Shown: piece by piece, positions 26,727 to 35,021 of the stretch
Position numbering within the stretch: the stretch's first letter is position 1
Layout of the letters: each line of letters begins with the position of its first letter
From: Actinoplanes campanulatus
Lineage (GTDB): Bacteria; Actinomycetota; Actinomycetes; Mycobacteriales; Micromonosporaceae
Assembly (NCBI RefSeq): GCF_014647795.1
Contig: NZ_BMPW01000004.1
Coordinates: 124,001 to 188,000, forward strand
Length of the DNA stretch: 64,000 nucleotides
Direction: 5' to 3'
The notes under the pieces: model-generated
Databases searched by the model: none
Seen by the model: the letters and a program-made list of their open reading frames with translations, nothing else
Told to the model about the DNA's origin: nothing
Translations under genes and position numbers: made by a program

Positions 26727-27130
26727 GACGTACGACCCTCGGCGCGCTCTTCTTCGGCTGGCTCTACGGCGTGCCGTTCCTGCTGATAGTCGGCCTGATC
26801 CGCCGGTACACCCTGCCCACCTTCGCCACCCGCGCCGAAGCCGAACACTTCGCGACCGTCACCGACCGCTACCTGGGCACCGCGCTGGGGCTCAATGTGG
26901 CCGTACCCGTGCTGGGTCTGCTCGTGGCGGTCATGCTCCGCGACCGCTACTGGCGCACCCACTTCCTCGGCGCCCTGGCCGGAATGCTGCTGTTCCTGGC
27001 CGCCTACGGCATAGCCGCGACCCAGTCCGCGGCCCCGCTGATCGGCACCGTCCCGCCCGCCCTCGAACCCGTCCCCGAGGTGACCGTCTGCATCCCGACG
27101 AGCGGCGGCCGAACCTGCCCCGGCGGCTGA
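26723..27130 (+). CDS. Small hypothetical membrane protein, second of a coupled pair
   Basis: 135 residues starting in the ATGA overlap with the gene before it. Three hydrophobic helices (5-25, 53-73, 82-101) precede a short tail with two cysteines (VTVCIPTSGGRTCPGG). Together with the upstream protein it probably forms a membrane pair; no function can be stated. Confidence 0.7.
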   Translation: MRRTTLGALFFGWLYGVPFLLIVGLIRRYTLPTFATRAEAEHFATVTDRYLGTALGLNVAVPVLGLLVAVMLRDRYWRTHFLGALAGMLLFLAAYGIAATQSAAPLIGTVPPALEPVPEVTVCIPTSGGRTCPGG

Positions 27131-27162
27131 GACGCCTTTCCTGCTGTCGGGAGCGGGGGCCG

Positions 27163-27531
27163 CTACGCCTCGACCGCTGAGGACCGGCGGGTTATCGGCG
27201 ACGTTTCCCCGCTGCCAGGCGGTACGCATCGCTCGATGGCCGTCGTGGACGAAACTCGGCGCGTCCTGGGCCGGGTCGTCGTGCACGCTCGCGAACGGCA
27301 GCCCGAACCGTCCGATACGCGACACCCCCACGCCCAGCGCGGCACCCCACCGGCCCGGACCCGGACGATCCACCCGCCGCTGGAGACGATGTCGATGTCC
27401 TCCACGTCGAGCCAGTGGAAGCGGAGCGTCCGCAGCGGATTCACCAGTGCGATGTGGTCCTCGTGCAGCACTACCCGCACCATCGCGAGCCGCAGCAGAA
27501 ATGCCCCGAGCAGCGCGAACCCCGCCATCAC
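27163..27531 (-). pseudogene. PH-domain-like protein with probable frameshift
   Basis: The frame starts MMAGFALLGAFLLRLAMV, continues as a plausible bacterial PH-like domain (VLHEDHIALVNPLRTLRFHW, LDVEDIDIVSSGGWIVRVRAG) and then turns into arginine-rich nonsense. The protein-like continuation SRIGRFGLPFASVHDDPAQ with FVHDGHRAMRTAW lies in a different frame. The switch is within about 27320-27348, next to a run of five C. Either the gene is decayed or the base run is misread. Function unknown. Confidence 0.55.
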
Positions 27532-27547
27532 CGTGACGGGTGGGATC

Positions 27548-29491
27548 TCATGCCGCTGCTCGGAGGCCGATGCCCAGGCCGACGATGACGACCAGGGCGG
27601 CGGTGGCGGTCGGGGCGGTTGCGGAGAGGCCGGCGCTCAGCCGGGACATGCGGTTGCTCAGGTGGGCGGCTCGGCCGCCCTTGGCGATCAGATGGGAGAG
27701 GCGGTTCTGGGCTACCACCAGCAGAAGGCCGATCGCGGTCAGGGTGGCGGCCATGCCGAGGCCGTAGGCGATGACCAGCGCAACGCCCAGGCCGGCGCGG
27801 CCGAGGCCGATCGCGCCGAGCAAGACCACCAGGGCTGAAGGGCTGGGCACCAGGCCTCCGGCGAGGCCGATTCCGGCGAGGCCCAGCCAGCGTCGCGTAC
27901 GTCGAGGTGCCCGAGCGCGCTGCTCGCCCGTCTCAGCCTGTCCACGCTGCTCGGCCTGTCCGCTCTGTCCGCTTTGCTCGGCGTGCTCGGCGTGCTCGGC
28001 GTGCTCGGCGTGCTCGGCGTGCTCGGCGTGCTCGGCCTGCTCGGCCTGCTCGGTCTGCTCGGTCTGCTTGCGCTGCTCGATCTGCTTCGGCTGCCCGGCC
28101 TTCCCGAACTGACCGATCTGCTTGGCCTGCTCGGTCTGCTTTGCCTGCCCGTCATAGGAGTGAGGGGCGTGTGGGTGATCATGCCCGTTCGGATCAACGT
28201 CGTCGTGGTACTGGGCGTGCCCGTGATCGTCGAGGTCGTGGTGGTGGGTAGTGGAGTGCGGGCCGTGGGAGTGGGTGTGTCCGGGCCGGCCGGAGGTGTG
28301 GGAGTGCGCGCCGTGAGTGTGAGTGTGGCTGTGGCCGGGCCAACCGTGAGAGTGGGTTCCTGAGCTGCGGGAACGCAGGGCGGAGATCAGCATCGTCGCG
28401 CCTACCGCTACGACCAGGAGGCCGCTCACGATGCCGAGGAGGCTCAGTGCCCGTTCGCCGGCCAGGGCGGTCGAGGTGCTGAGGAGGAGGCCGAGCGCGA
28501 GGACCGTACCGGTGTGGGTGAAAGTGACCGTGCCGCCGACCACGAGTGCGTCGCGGACGCGGCCCTGACGGCCCGCGAAGTAGGCGGCCATGATCGTTTT
28601 GCCGTGGCCGGGCAGGACCGCGTGGCCGGCGCCGAGCAGCAGCGCCAGCAGGAAGGCGAGGCCGACCACCAGCGGGGTGAGCTGTCCGCCGACGGCCGTC
28701 TCGACCCGGGTCTGTGCGGCGGCCAGCCAGCGCGGGCCGCCAGTGAGGTCCGGAGCGTCGCCGGTCACGGCCGCTGAGCCGGTCGCACCGCCGCTGGTCG
28801 CACCGCCGCTGGTCGCACCGCCGCTGGTCGCACCGCCGCTGGTCGCACCGCCTCCGCTGGTCGCGCTGCCGTGGCTGATCGCGCCGCCGATCCCGATCGT
28901 GGCGGAGCGGACATCAGGCGGTGAGGCGAGCAGGTCGGCGGGATAGGTGCGCAACTCGTCGGTGACGCTTTCGGCCGGCAGGGCGGAGTCGGAGAGGGCG
29001 ATCCCGGCGCCGTTGGCGGTGATCTCCCGCCATCCGACCCGATCCGAACGATAGTCGTTGTCGATCTGGACGGTGGTGGCGCCGGACAGCCGGGCGGGGG
29101 CACTCAAAGCGCAATCGAGGCGGCTGATGGACAGGCCGCCGGAACCGGGCTGCACCTCGTACCGGGGATCGGCGACGGTCCATGCCAGGCGCTCGCCGCC
29201 CGCTGACACCGCGAGGCCCGCGGCCAGGCGCTGACACTCCGCGGCCGCGTGGGCGGTCCGCTCGGCGGGCGACAGGACACCGTCGCCGTCCACGTCCACC
29301 AGTGGTTTCTCCTGGAGGGTCGGGATCTCGGCGACGTCCACCGCGGCGGTCACGTCGATGCGGCCGGGGTACAGGGTGAGGCCCGCGTACTGGTTGACCG
29401 AGAAACTGTCGACCGGGTGCGCCTGGGCCGGCTGTGCGGGCCAGAGGAGAAGCCCGGCGATCACCGCGATCATGCCGAGACGGGTTCTCAT
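27548..29491 (-). CDS. NicO/RcnA-type nickel-cobalt transporter with long His-rich loop
   Basis: 647 residues beginning with a signal peptide (QPAQAHPVDSFSVN) and an extracytoplasmic domain of about 230 residues. The membrane part has LLLGAGHAVLPGHGKTIMAAYFAGRQG, the NicO signature with its two histidines, VTFTHTGTVLALG, and GLVPSPSALVVLLGAIGLGRAG. Between the halves lies a loop with dozens of His, including HSHTHTHGAHSHTSG, then a Gln/Glu stretch with seven EHA repeats. It should move Ni2+ or Co2+. The ATG at 29491 overlaps the TGA of the TPR gene, so the two are coupled. A GGATS repeat sits just before the first core helix. Confidence 0.9.
   Translation of the reverse strand: MRTRLGMIAVIAGLLLWPAQPAQAHPVDSFSVNQYAGLTLYPGRIDVTAAVDVAEIPTLQEKPLVDVDGDGVLSPAERTAHAAAECQRLAAGLAVSAGGERLAWTVADPRYEVQPGSGGLSISRLDCALSAPARLSGATTVQIDNDYRSDRVGWREITANGAGIALSDSALPAESVTDELRTYPADLLASPPDVRSATIGIGGAISHGSATSGGGATSGGATSGGATSGGATSGGATGSAAVTGDAPDLTGGPRWLAAAQTRVETAVGGQLTPLVVGLAFLLALLLGAGHAVLPGHGKTIMAAYFAGRQGRVRDALVVGGTVTFTHTGTVLALGLLLSTSTALAGERALSLLGIVSGLLVVAVGATMLISALRSRSSGTHSHGWPGHSHTHTHGAHSHTSGRPGHTHSHGPHSTTHHHDLDDHGHAQYHDDVDPNGHDHPHAPHSYDGQAKQTEQAKQIGQFGKAGQPKQIEQRKQTEQTEQAEQAEHAEHAEHAEHAEHAEHAEQSGQSGQAEQRGQAETGEQRARAPRRTRRWLGLAGIGLAGGLVPSPSALVVLLGAIGLGRAGLGVALVIAYGLGMAATLTAIGLLLVVAQNRLSHLIAKGGRAAHLSNRMSRLSAGLSATAPTATAALVVIVGLGIGLRAAA
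27966..28040. repeat. In-frame 9-bp repeats coding EHA
   Basis: The plus strand repeats GTGCTCGGC seven times or more, coding A-E-H on the minus strand within the NicO loop. The repeat is perfect at nucleotide level over several units, so it is recent and likely variable in length. Confidence 0.85.
28781..28862. repeat. In-frame 15-bp repeats coding GGATS
   Basis: Four or five near-identical copies of GGTCGCACCGCCGCT code a Gly/Ala/Thr/Ser linker in the NicO protein just before its first core helix. Confidence 0.85.
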
Positions 29492-30780
29492 CGGGGGCCT
29501 CCGGAGGCGGGCAGGCCGGCCAGGGCGCGGCGGGCGGCGGGGACGTCGATGGGGGAGAAGTGCGGGTTGGTGGAAAGAGCGCTTTCCAATTCGGTACGCG
29601 CGGCGCCGTGCTGCCCGAGTCCGAGATGGATCATGCCCAGGTGGTAGGAGTAGACGGCCGGCCGTGCCCCGCCGGCGACGGCGCGCTGGGCGTAGGGCAG
29701 GGCCTCGGCGTTGCGGCCGGTGGCGTGCAGCGCCCAGGCCAGGGTGTCGGCCACGTCGGGGTGCTGCCGTACCGCCCATTCGGCGCGCGCGGCGGTCACC
29801 GCGTCGGCCGGGCGGCCCTGGGCCAGGGCGAGTTCGGCGGTGGCCAGCCGGTCGGTGCCGCCGTTCGCGGTGAACAGCCGGTCCGCCGCCGCGGCCAGAT
29901 CCAGTTGGGTGCCCGCCTCCGCGTCACGGTCGGCGGCCTTCAGTAGCAGGGCGTACTCCACCATGGAGGACATCGACGGCGGCAGGCCGGGATATCCGGT
30001 GAGGTCGCCGCGGGCGGCCGCGATCCGGGCCATGCCGTGCCGGGCGGTTCCGGTGGCGGGAGCGGCGGAGAGCGCGATCCCGTACTCGGTTTCGGCGGTG
30101 GCCAGATCTCCGCGGCCGAACGCCAGATCGCCGAGCTGGGCGCGGCAGAACGCCACGTCGTGCGGATCGACGGCGTTGTCCAGAGCCTGTCGCATCAGGC
30201 TCTCCGCCTCGCTCACCCGGCCGTGCAACTCCAGGTCGTAGGAGGCGCGGGCGTACGCGGACAGGCCCGGCCGCAGGTCGAGCATCCGCTGGACGGCGCG
30301 GGTGGCGCCGTCCGCGTCGCCGAGCTGGGTGAGCGCGTCGGCGAGCACCCCGTACGCCTCGGCGTCGTGATCGTTGACGGTCAGCGCCTTCTCGGCGTGG
30401 CCCCGGGCGGCCGGGAAGTCGTGCCGCGCGTTGGCAAGCGCGCCGAGCACCACCAGCGCGTCACTGTTGCCGTCGGCCCGCAGCGCGAGTGACCGGCGGG
30501 CGGCCTGCTCGGCCTTCGGGTAGTACGCGGGATCGGCGGTCACCCGCGCCCGCTCCAGGTAGGCCGCGCCGAGCGCCGCCCAGGTCGGCCAGTCACCCGG
30601 CACGTCACGGAGCTGCTGCTGGGTCCGGGCGATGCGCTGGACGAGCACGTCGGCCGGCTGCCGGGCGGCGATCGGTACGGCCGGGGTGGTGGAACGCGGC
30701 CAGGTCAGCAGGGCCGCGACGCCGAGCAGGGCGGCCGCGAGCGCTGCGGCGAGGCCGAGGCGGACGAGCGTACGTCGCAT
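29488..30780 (-). CDS. Membrane-anchored TPR-repeat protein
   Basis: 430 residues. One N-terminal membrane helix (LAAALAAALLGVAALL) is followed by about eight tetratricopeptide repeats, with family patterns such as WAALGAAYLERARVTADPAY, AYGVLADALTQLGDADGATR and YSYHLGMIHLGLGQHGAART. It probably works as an adaptor on the outer face of the membrane. It lies between the DUF4331 gene and the NicO gene on one strand, and its TGA overlaps the NicO ATG. This three-gene order suggests a common job, perhaps metal-linked. The ATG has GGAGAG upstream. Confidence 0.85.
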   Translation of the reverse strand: MRRTLVRLGLAAALAAALLGVAALLTWPRSTTPAVPIAARQPADVLVQRIARTQQQLRDVPGDWPTWAALGAAYLERARVTADPAYYPKAEQAARRSLALRADGNSDALVVLGALANARHDFPAARGHAEKALTVNDHDAEAYGVLADALTQLGDADGATRAVQRMLDLRPGLSAYARASYDLELHGRVSEAESLMRQALDNAVDPHDVAFCRAQLGDLAFGRGDLATAETEYGIALSAAPATGTARHGMARIAAARGDLTGYPGLPPSMSSMVEYALLLKAADRDAEAGTQLDLAAAADRLFTANGGTDRLATAELALAQGRPADAVTAARAEWAVRQHPDVADTLAWALHATGRNAEALPYAQRAVAGGARPAVYSYHLGMIHLGLGQHGAARTELESALSTNPHFSPIDVPAARRALAGLPASGGPR

Positions 30781-30945
30781 GATCTCTCCAGAGGGAGCCG
30801 GGCCGGAGGTCGATCCGACCCGGATGGCGGTGGAAACGCTGGTGGGAAACCGATCCGGGAAAGGGAGCCGGGCCGGGTGGGCCGACTCGGAAAGCGGTGG
30901 ACACGCTGACCGGAAACGGACCCGGGAAGCGGTTACGGGGCCGGG
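30781..30945. repeat. Two imperfect direct repeats between TPR and DUF4331 genes
   Basis: GGGAGCCGGGCCGG...GGCGGTGGAAACGCTG..GGGAAACCGATCCGGGAA (about 30791-30865) recurs in changed form at about 30866-30945. The two units of about 77 bp fill most of the intergenic gap. Confidence 0.55.
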
Positions 30946-30968
30946 CGTCGCCCGCCCGGCCCCGCCGG

Positions 30969-32624
30969 TCAGAGCGAGAGCGTCTGATCAGGATCAGCGG
31001 AGGTGCGCTGCCTGCGCCGCCGCCAGAGGAAGAAGAGCAGACCACCCGCGACGACGAGGACGCCGAGCCCGGAGGCACCGGCCGCGTACGACACCGGGAC
31101 GGTGGCCGGCGCGGGCTGAGCGGTGTCCGAGGTGAGCGCGCCGGTGAGGCTGTTCGGTGTGGCGCTGCTGCCGGGCCGTGCCGCGGGCCGCTGTCCGCCG
31201 GCGCTGTTGACGGACACCCCGTTGGGCAGGGCCACGTACGGAAACTCGCCCGTGAAATCCTGATCGTTGGCGTCCACCGCGTCCCCCGCCGCGAGCGCGT
31301 CGACCAGTTTGCCGGTCTGCGCCGCACCCACCAGGGCCTGGAGTTCGATGTCGACGACGTCGTCGGTGAGCCGCCGCCCGTTCGGGAAGCCCTGGAGGTC
31401 GCCGGCGAGTACGCCGAGCCGGTTCGGCTGGCCCGCGACCGGCACCGTCAGGTTGAGGCGCAGTTGTTCGGACGGGGTGAACCGGGACGCCTTCACGTCG
31501 GCGTTGTTGAGCTGCGAGTTCAAATCGGCCTTGATCGGGCCACCGGCCTTCGTGGTGATGCCGGTCAGGAAGATCTCGCTGAGGTCGTTGCGCGGGGTGG
31601 CCGGCGCCGGGATCTTGTAGATCGCCTCGATCAGTTTCGGCACCTCCGGGTTGAGGACCCGGTTCACCAGCGCGGGGATCTGGGCGTCGCGGTCCGGCCG
31701 GGTGGCGTTGAAGGTGTCCTTCAGCCCGGCCGGTACGACCACCTCGTTGACCAGCGGATTCCCCAGCCGGGACACCTGCACGCGGTCGCCGGACGAGCCG
31801 CCGCCGGCGATCCGGACCCGGTTGCGTTCGGTGGTGGTCCAGACACCGACGACCGGGTTGCGGGTGGCGTCGCCGCCCAGTGCCACGTCCTCGAACGGCA
31901 CCTGGAGGGCGATCGTGTTCACGTTGTAGCCGGCCAGGGTGTCCTGCCCGGTCTCCGACAGGTCCCCGCCGTACAGGAGATCGAAGACCTGAAGGTCCAG
32001 GAAGAACGGGTCGTCGGCCTGCCCGGCGAAGATCTTCCACCCGCCGGGCAGGGTCTGGGTGGCCTGCTGGCGCAGCGTCGCGTAGTCCGGCATGGACGCC
32101 GCGCCGACCCGCGACGGCGCGACCGGGGCGTCCTGCACCCTGGTCTTGAACGACTCGCCGTCGAATTTCGACTCCAGCGAGTACGTCTGCCGGAACAGCA
32201 GGTTCTCGTCGTCGAGCGAGGTGACCGGGCCGTTGTTGTAGAGGAAGGTGCTGTTGCCGCGCTTGTCGACGTTCCGGAACTTCCAGCGGAACTCGGCGTC
32301 CGGTTTCGCGTCACCGTCGTTGTCAATCTTGATGTGGTACGTGGCGTCGGTGGCGAACGGGTAGAAGTTGGGGCCGCCGTTGGGCTCCTCGAACGGCTGC
32401 CAGTTGGCGATGAACGTGACATAGCCGGGGCGTTCGGGGCTGACGAAGGCGTACAGGTCGGTGTTGTCGACCGCCGGGTCGGCCGCGATCAGCGGCGCCT
32501 CGCGGTGGCTGGACGCGGTGGCGGTGGACGGCCCGAGACCGTAGAGCGACCCGGTGAGCAGCACGCCGAGGCCGAGCGCGGCCACGGTACGCCGTCGCCC
32601 GCTCCGGGGTGGGTTGGCCCTCAT
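30969..32624 (-). CDS. Exported DUF4331-family protein with C-terminal membrane anchor
   Basis: 551 residues from ATG 32624, set by GGAAGGAACCACC in front of it. A signal peptide (ALGLGVLLTGSLYGL...ATA) is followed by SSHREAPLIAADPAVDNTDL, the DUF4331 hallmark, with YAFVSPERPGYVTFIANWQP. A long beta-rich domain with DVVDIELQALVG follows, then a Pro/Ala/Thr linker, a membrane helix (LGVLVVAGGLLFFLW) and a basic tail RRRRQR. The family's role is not known; it often stands beside TPR and metal transporter genes, as here. It is first in the minus-strand operon. Confidence 0.88.
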   Translation of the reverse strand: MRANPPRSGRRRTVAALGLGVLLTGSLYGLGPSTATASSHREAPLIAADPAVDNTDLYAFVSPERPGYVTFIANWQPFEEPNGGPNFYPFATDATYHIKIDNDGDAKPDAEFRWKFRNVDKRGNSTFLYNNGPVTSLDDENLLFRQTYSLESKFDGESFKTRVQDAPVAPSRVGAASMPDYATLRQQATQTLPGGWKIFAGQADDPFFLDLQVFDLLYGGDLSETGQDTLAGYNVNTIALQVPFEDVALGGDATRNPVVGVWTTTERNRVRIAGGGSSGDRVQVSRLGNPLVNEVVVPAGLKDTFNATRPDRDAQIPALVNRVLNPEVPKLIEAIYKIPAPATPRNDLSEIFLTGITTKAGGPIKADLNSQLNNADVKASRFTPSEQLRLNLTVPVAGQPNRLGVLAGDLQGFPNGRRLTDDVVDIELQALVGAAQTGKLVDALAAGDAVDANDQDFTGEFPYVALPNGVSVNSAGGQRPAARPGSSATPNSLTGALTSDTAQPAPATVPVSYAAGASGLGVLVVAGGLLFFLWRRRRQRTSADPDQTLSL

Positions 32625-32744
32625 GGTGGTTCCTTCCGTGCCGAGGATGGTGTTCTCGGCCCGGATTCGTGGCGCCACCCGGCCACGGATGGGCGTCTGT
32701 GAACTTCCCGACGCCCACCCATCCGGCCGGGTGGCGGCTCCGAA

Positions 32745-32858
32745 TCAGCCTCCGGTGCCGGTGCAGTCGATCTTCACGACGTTGCTGCCGGGCGGGAGCG
32801 GCTTTCCCGGGCGGACGGTCGCGGGTCCTGACCGTGACGGGAAACAGCCCCAACCTTT
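32745..32858 (-). pseudogene. Orphan C-terminal coding remnant next to element A
   Basis: On the minus strand ATVRPGKPLPPGSNVVKIDC followed by TGTGG and a TGA reads like the tail of an exported or PASTA-like protein. The upstream part of such a gene would lie where element A begins (32860), and no start codon is found between. It may be the end of a gene cut by the element. Evidence is thin. Confidence 0.3.
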
Positions 32859-32859
32859 G

Positions 32860-33805
32860 TGGTCGAGGTCCGCGTTTCGCTTCCAGCTTCTTTTCCGGTA
32901 CGCGTTTCCTCGTTCCGTTCCTATCAGGACCGTCTCGCCCGCTCGGCCCCTCTCGCTGCCCGCTCCCGCCTTTGCCGCCCCCGCCGGGCGTAGATCGGTG
33001 GGATACCCCCGCATGTGCTGCCGCTCGCCCCGGGTGGGTGGTTGCGGTGGTACTTGCCCGGCCTCCGGAAGTTGCTCCTGGCCGTCACCCCGCTCGCTCC
33101 GGGTGGGGTGGTTACGGGGTTGTGCTTGCCAGGCATCCGGGGGTTGCTCCTGGCCGTCACGCCGGTTGCGCCGGGTGGGTGGTCGCGAGGCACCCGGGGT
33201 GCTGCTCCCGACCGTCACGCCGATCGGGCCGGGCGTGTGGTAGCGCTTTGTGCCGGTCGCGCCACGGGCGCCTGCCGAAGTCACTCACCGTGACCGTGAT
33301 GGTGAGGGCGTGAAGGCGTGTGGTACATCAGTTCTGGTCCGCCACCTCGATCCTCCACACGAGCCGGTGAACGGGGTCCCTCGCTCACGCGGAGTTCCGG
33401 CCGTCCCGGCTTACGGGGGTGAACGCACACGAATGCCGCCACGTGGGCGGCCGCCGCGTCTATATGCCATGTCGGCGACCACGACACCGCCTTCGTGTGC
33501 GCCCACCCTGGTGTAGGTGCGACACCCGCACCGAGCGGCCGAGCGCGGGCAACCCCGGTGCCCGGAACCACAACCGCGACCACCCGCCCGGCGTGACCGA
33601 AGCCGGGGTGGCGATCCGGCCGTGACCGGCGGCAAATGAGCAAGTGGCGGTCGGGCTCGGCCTGCCCGGGCACCGATCTACGCCCGGCGGGGGCGGCAAA
33701 GGCGGGAGCGGGCAGCGAGATCGCGCCGACCGGACGGGACGGCCCTGACAAGGCGGGGGCGAGGACACGCGTACCGCAAAAGGAGCGACACGCGGACCTC
33801 GACCA
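32860..33805. mobile_element. Noncoding element A with terminal inverted repeats
   Basis: The left end TGGTCGAGGTCCGCGTTTCG (32860 onward) recurs inverted at the right end (CGCGGACCTCGACCA, to 33805). The outer 140 bp or so match as imperfect inverted copies through GGCGTAGATCGGTG; inside, the two arms differ. The left arm contains three degenerate copies of a segment with CTTGCCAGGCATCCGGGG and TGCTCCTGGCCGTCAC. No transposase or sensible ORF is inside. It is homologous to element B (54633-56062) in reverse orientation. No target duplication is obvious. Confidence 0.65.
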
Positions 33806-33826
33806 GGAATGATCTCTACCGCCCGG

Positions 33827-34858
33827 TCAGGTCGTCTCGCGGACCACCAGGGTGGGTTCGTAGATCACCGAGGTGACCCGGACGCCCGGGTCGTCGACGC
33901 GGGCCAGCAGGAGGCGGGCGGCCTCGGCGGCCATGTCCTCCAGCGGAAGGCGGACCGTGGTGAGGGCGGGCCGGGCCGCGACGGCCGCGCTGCTGTCGTC
34001 GAAACCGACGACGGCGACGTCCTGGGGCACGCGGAGGCCGGCGTCGCGCAGCACCAGCAGGGCGCCGAGGGCCATCAGGTCGTTGGCCACGAAGATCGCG
34101 TCCAGCCCGGGATGGGCGGCCAGCAGGGCGCGCATGGCCTGTTCGCCGCTCTCCTGGGTGAAGTTGCCGGACTCCAGCGGCACCCAGGGGTGGCCGTGGC
34201 GGGCCATGGCGCGGCGGAAACCGGAGATCCGGTCGACGCTGGCCGGCACGTCGGCGGGGCCGGAGATGATGGCGGGCCGGCGGCGGTCGTGGGCGGCGAG
34301 GCGGGCGGCGGCCAGCGCGGCGCCGGCCTCGTTGTCCAGGTCGACGTAGCTGATCGGGACGGGCTGGGCGGGTCGCCCGATCAGGACGGCCGGGATCGCC
34401 GCCTCGGCGAGCAGCGCGGGCAGCGGGTCGCGGGCCGGCAGGGAGAGGACCACGGCGCCGTCGGCCTGGCCGTTGCGCAGGTCGCCGATCAGGCGGCGGT
34501 GGCCGTCGGCGCCGACCATCTGGAGGGCCAGTTGGATGCCGGCCGGGCGCAGCACGCTCATCAGGCCGCCGACGACGCGCCCGAAGTAGGGGTCGGAGAA
34601 GAACCGGCTCATGAACGGGTCGTCGTCGTGGGTCTCGGAGTCGGAGACGACCAGGGCCACGGTGCCGGTGCGCCGGGTGACCAGCGATCTGGCCAGCCGG
34701 TTCGGCACGTAACCGGTCTGGTCGACGGCGCTCCACACCTGCTCGTGCAGCAGTGGGTCGACATTGCGGATGCCGTTGATGACACGGGACACGGTGGCGC
34801 GCGAGACACCGGCCACCCGGGCCACGTCCTCGAGCGTGGGCAGCCGCTGGCTTTGCAT
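33827..34858 (-). CDS. LacI-family transcriptional regulator
   Basis: 343 residues from ATG 34858. The N-terminal HTH LEDVARVAGVSRATVSRVIN and hinge YVPNRLARSLVTRR bind the DNA operator; the periplasmic-binding-protein-like core includes SDPYFGRVVGGLM, VDLDNEAGAALAAARLAAHD, FVANDLMALGALLVLRDAG and VVGFDDSSAAVAARPALTTV. The effector is probably a glucan oligosaccharide (inference from neighbours). It is divergent from a discoidin-DUF1996 gene, and two GAGAGCGCTTTCC-type operators lie in the gap, so autoregulation is likely. It is a close paralogue of the regulator at 43172. Confidence 0.93.
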   Translation of the reverse strand: MQSQRLPTLEDVARVAGVSRATVSRVINGIRNVDPLLHEQVWSAVDQTGYVPNRLARSLVTRRTGTVALVVSDSETHDDDPFMSRFFSDPYFGRVVGGLMSVLRPAGIQLALQMVGADGHRRLIGDLRNGQADGAVVLSLPARDPLPALLAEAAIPAVLIGRPAQPVPISYVDLDNEAGAALAAARLAAHDRRRPAIISGPADVPASVDRISGFRRAMARHGHPWVPLESGNFTQESGEQAMRALLAAHPGLDAIFVANDLMALGALLVLRDAGLRVPQDVAVVGFDDSSAAVAARPALTTVRLPLEDMAAEAARLLLARVDDPGVRVTSVIYEPTLVVRETT

Positions 34859-34877
34859 GCCCGAAGTTATAGCACAG

Positions 34878-34891
34878 GGAGAGCGCTTTCC
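34878..34891. promoter_or_regulatory. LacI-type operator O1
   Basis: GGAGAGCGCTTTCC, a 14-bp palindrome with one mismatched pair, 20 bp upstream of the LacI start. It fits autoregulation. Confidence 0.7.
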
Positions 34892-34968
34892 GAGTCTCTG
34901 TCCACAGGGGCGTGGGAGCAGGTTCCGGAACCCCAAATCATTGACGTACGTGAGCCGGGAGCCCACGC

Positions 34969-34986
34969 TTGGAAAGCGCTCTCCAA
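34969..34986. promoter_or_regulatory. LacI-type operator O2
   Basis: TTGGAAAGCGCTCTCCAA, an 18-bp palindrome with one mismatched pair, 36 bp before the DUF1996 gene start. TTGACG at 34941-34946 is a possible -35, placing the operator over the start region. Confidence 0.75.
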
Positions 34987-35021
34987 GTCTCCGACAGTCC
35001 TCAACCCCCGTGGAGACAACC

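Noticed and set aside
29571-29588. TGGAAAGAGCGCTTTCCA resembling the LacI-type operators
   Set aside because: It lies inside the TPR coding region far from any promoter, and the spacing of the half-sites is wrong by two bases.
32923-33768. Several open frames of 75-180 codons inside elements A and B
   Set aside because: They carry no recognisable motifs or start sites, differ between the two elements, and arise from GC-rich repeats.
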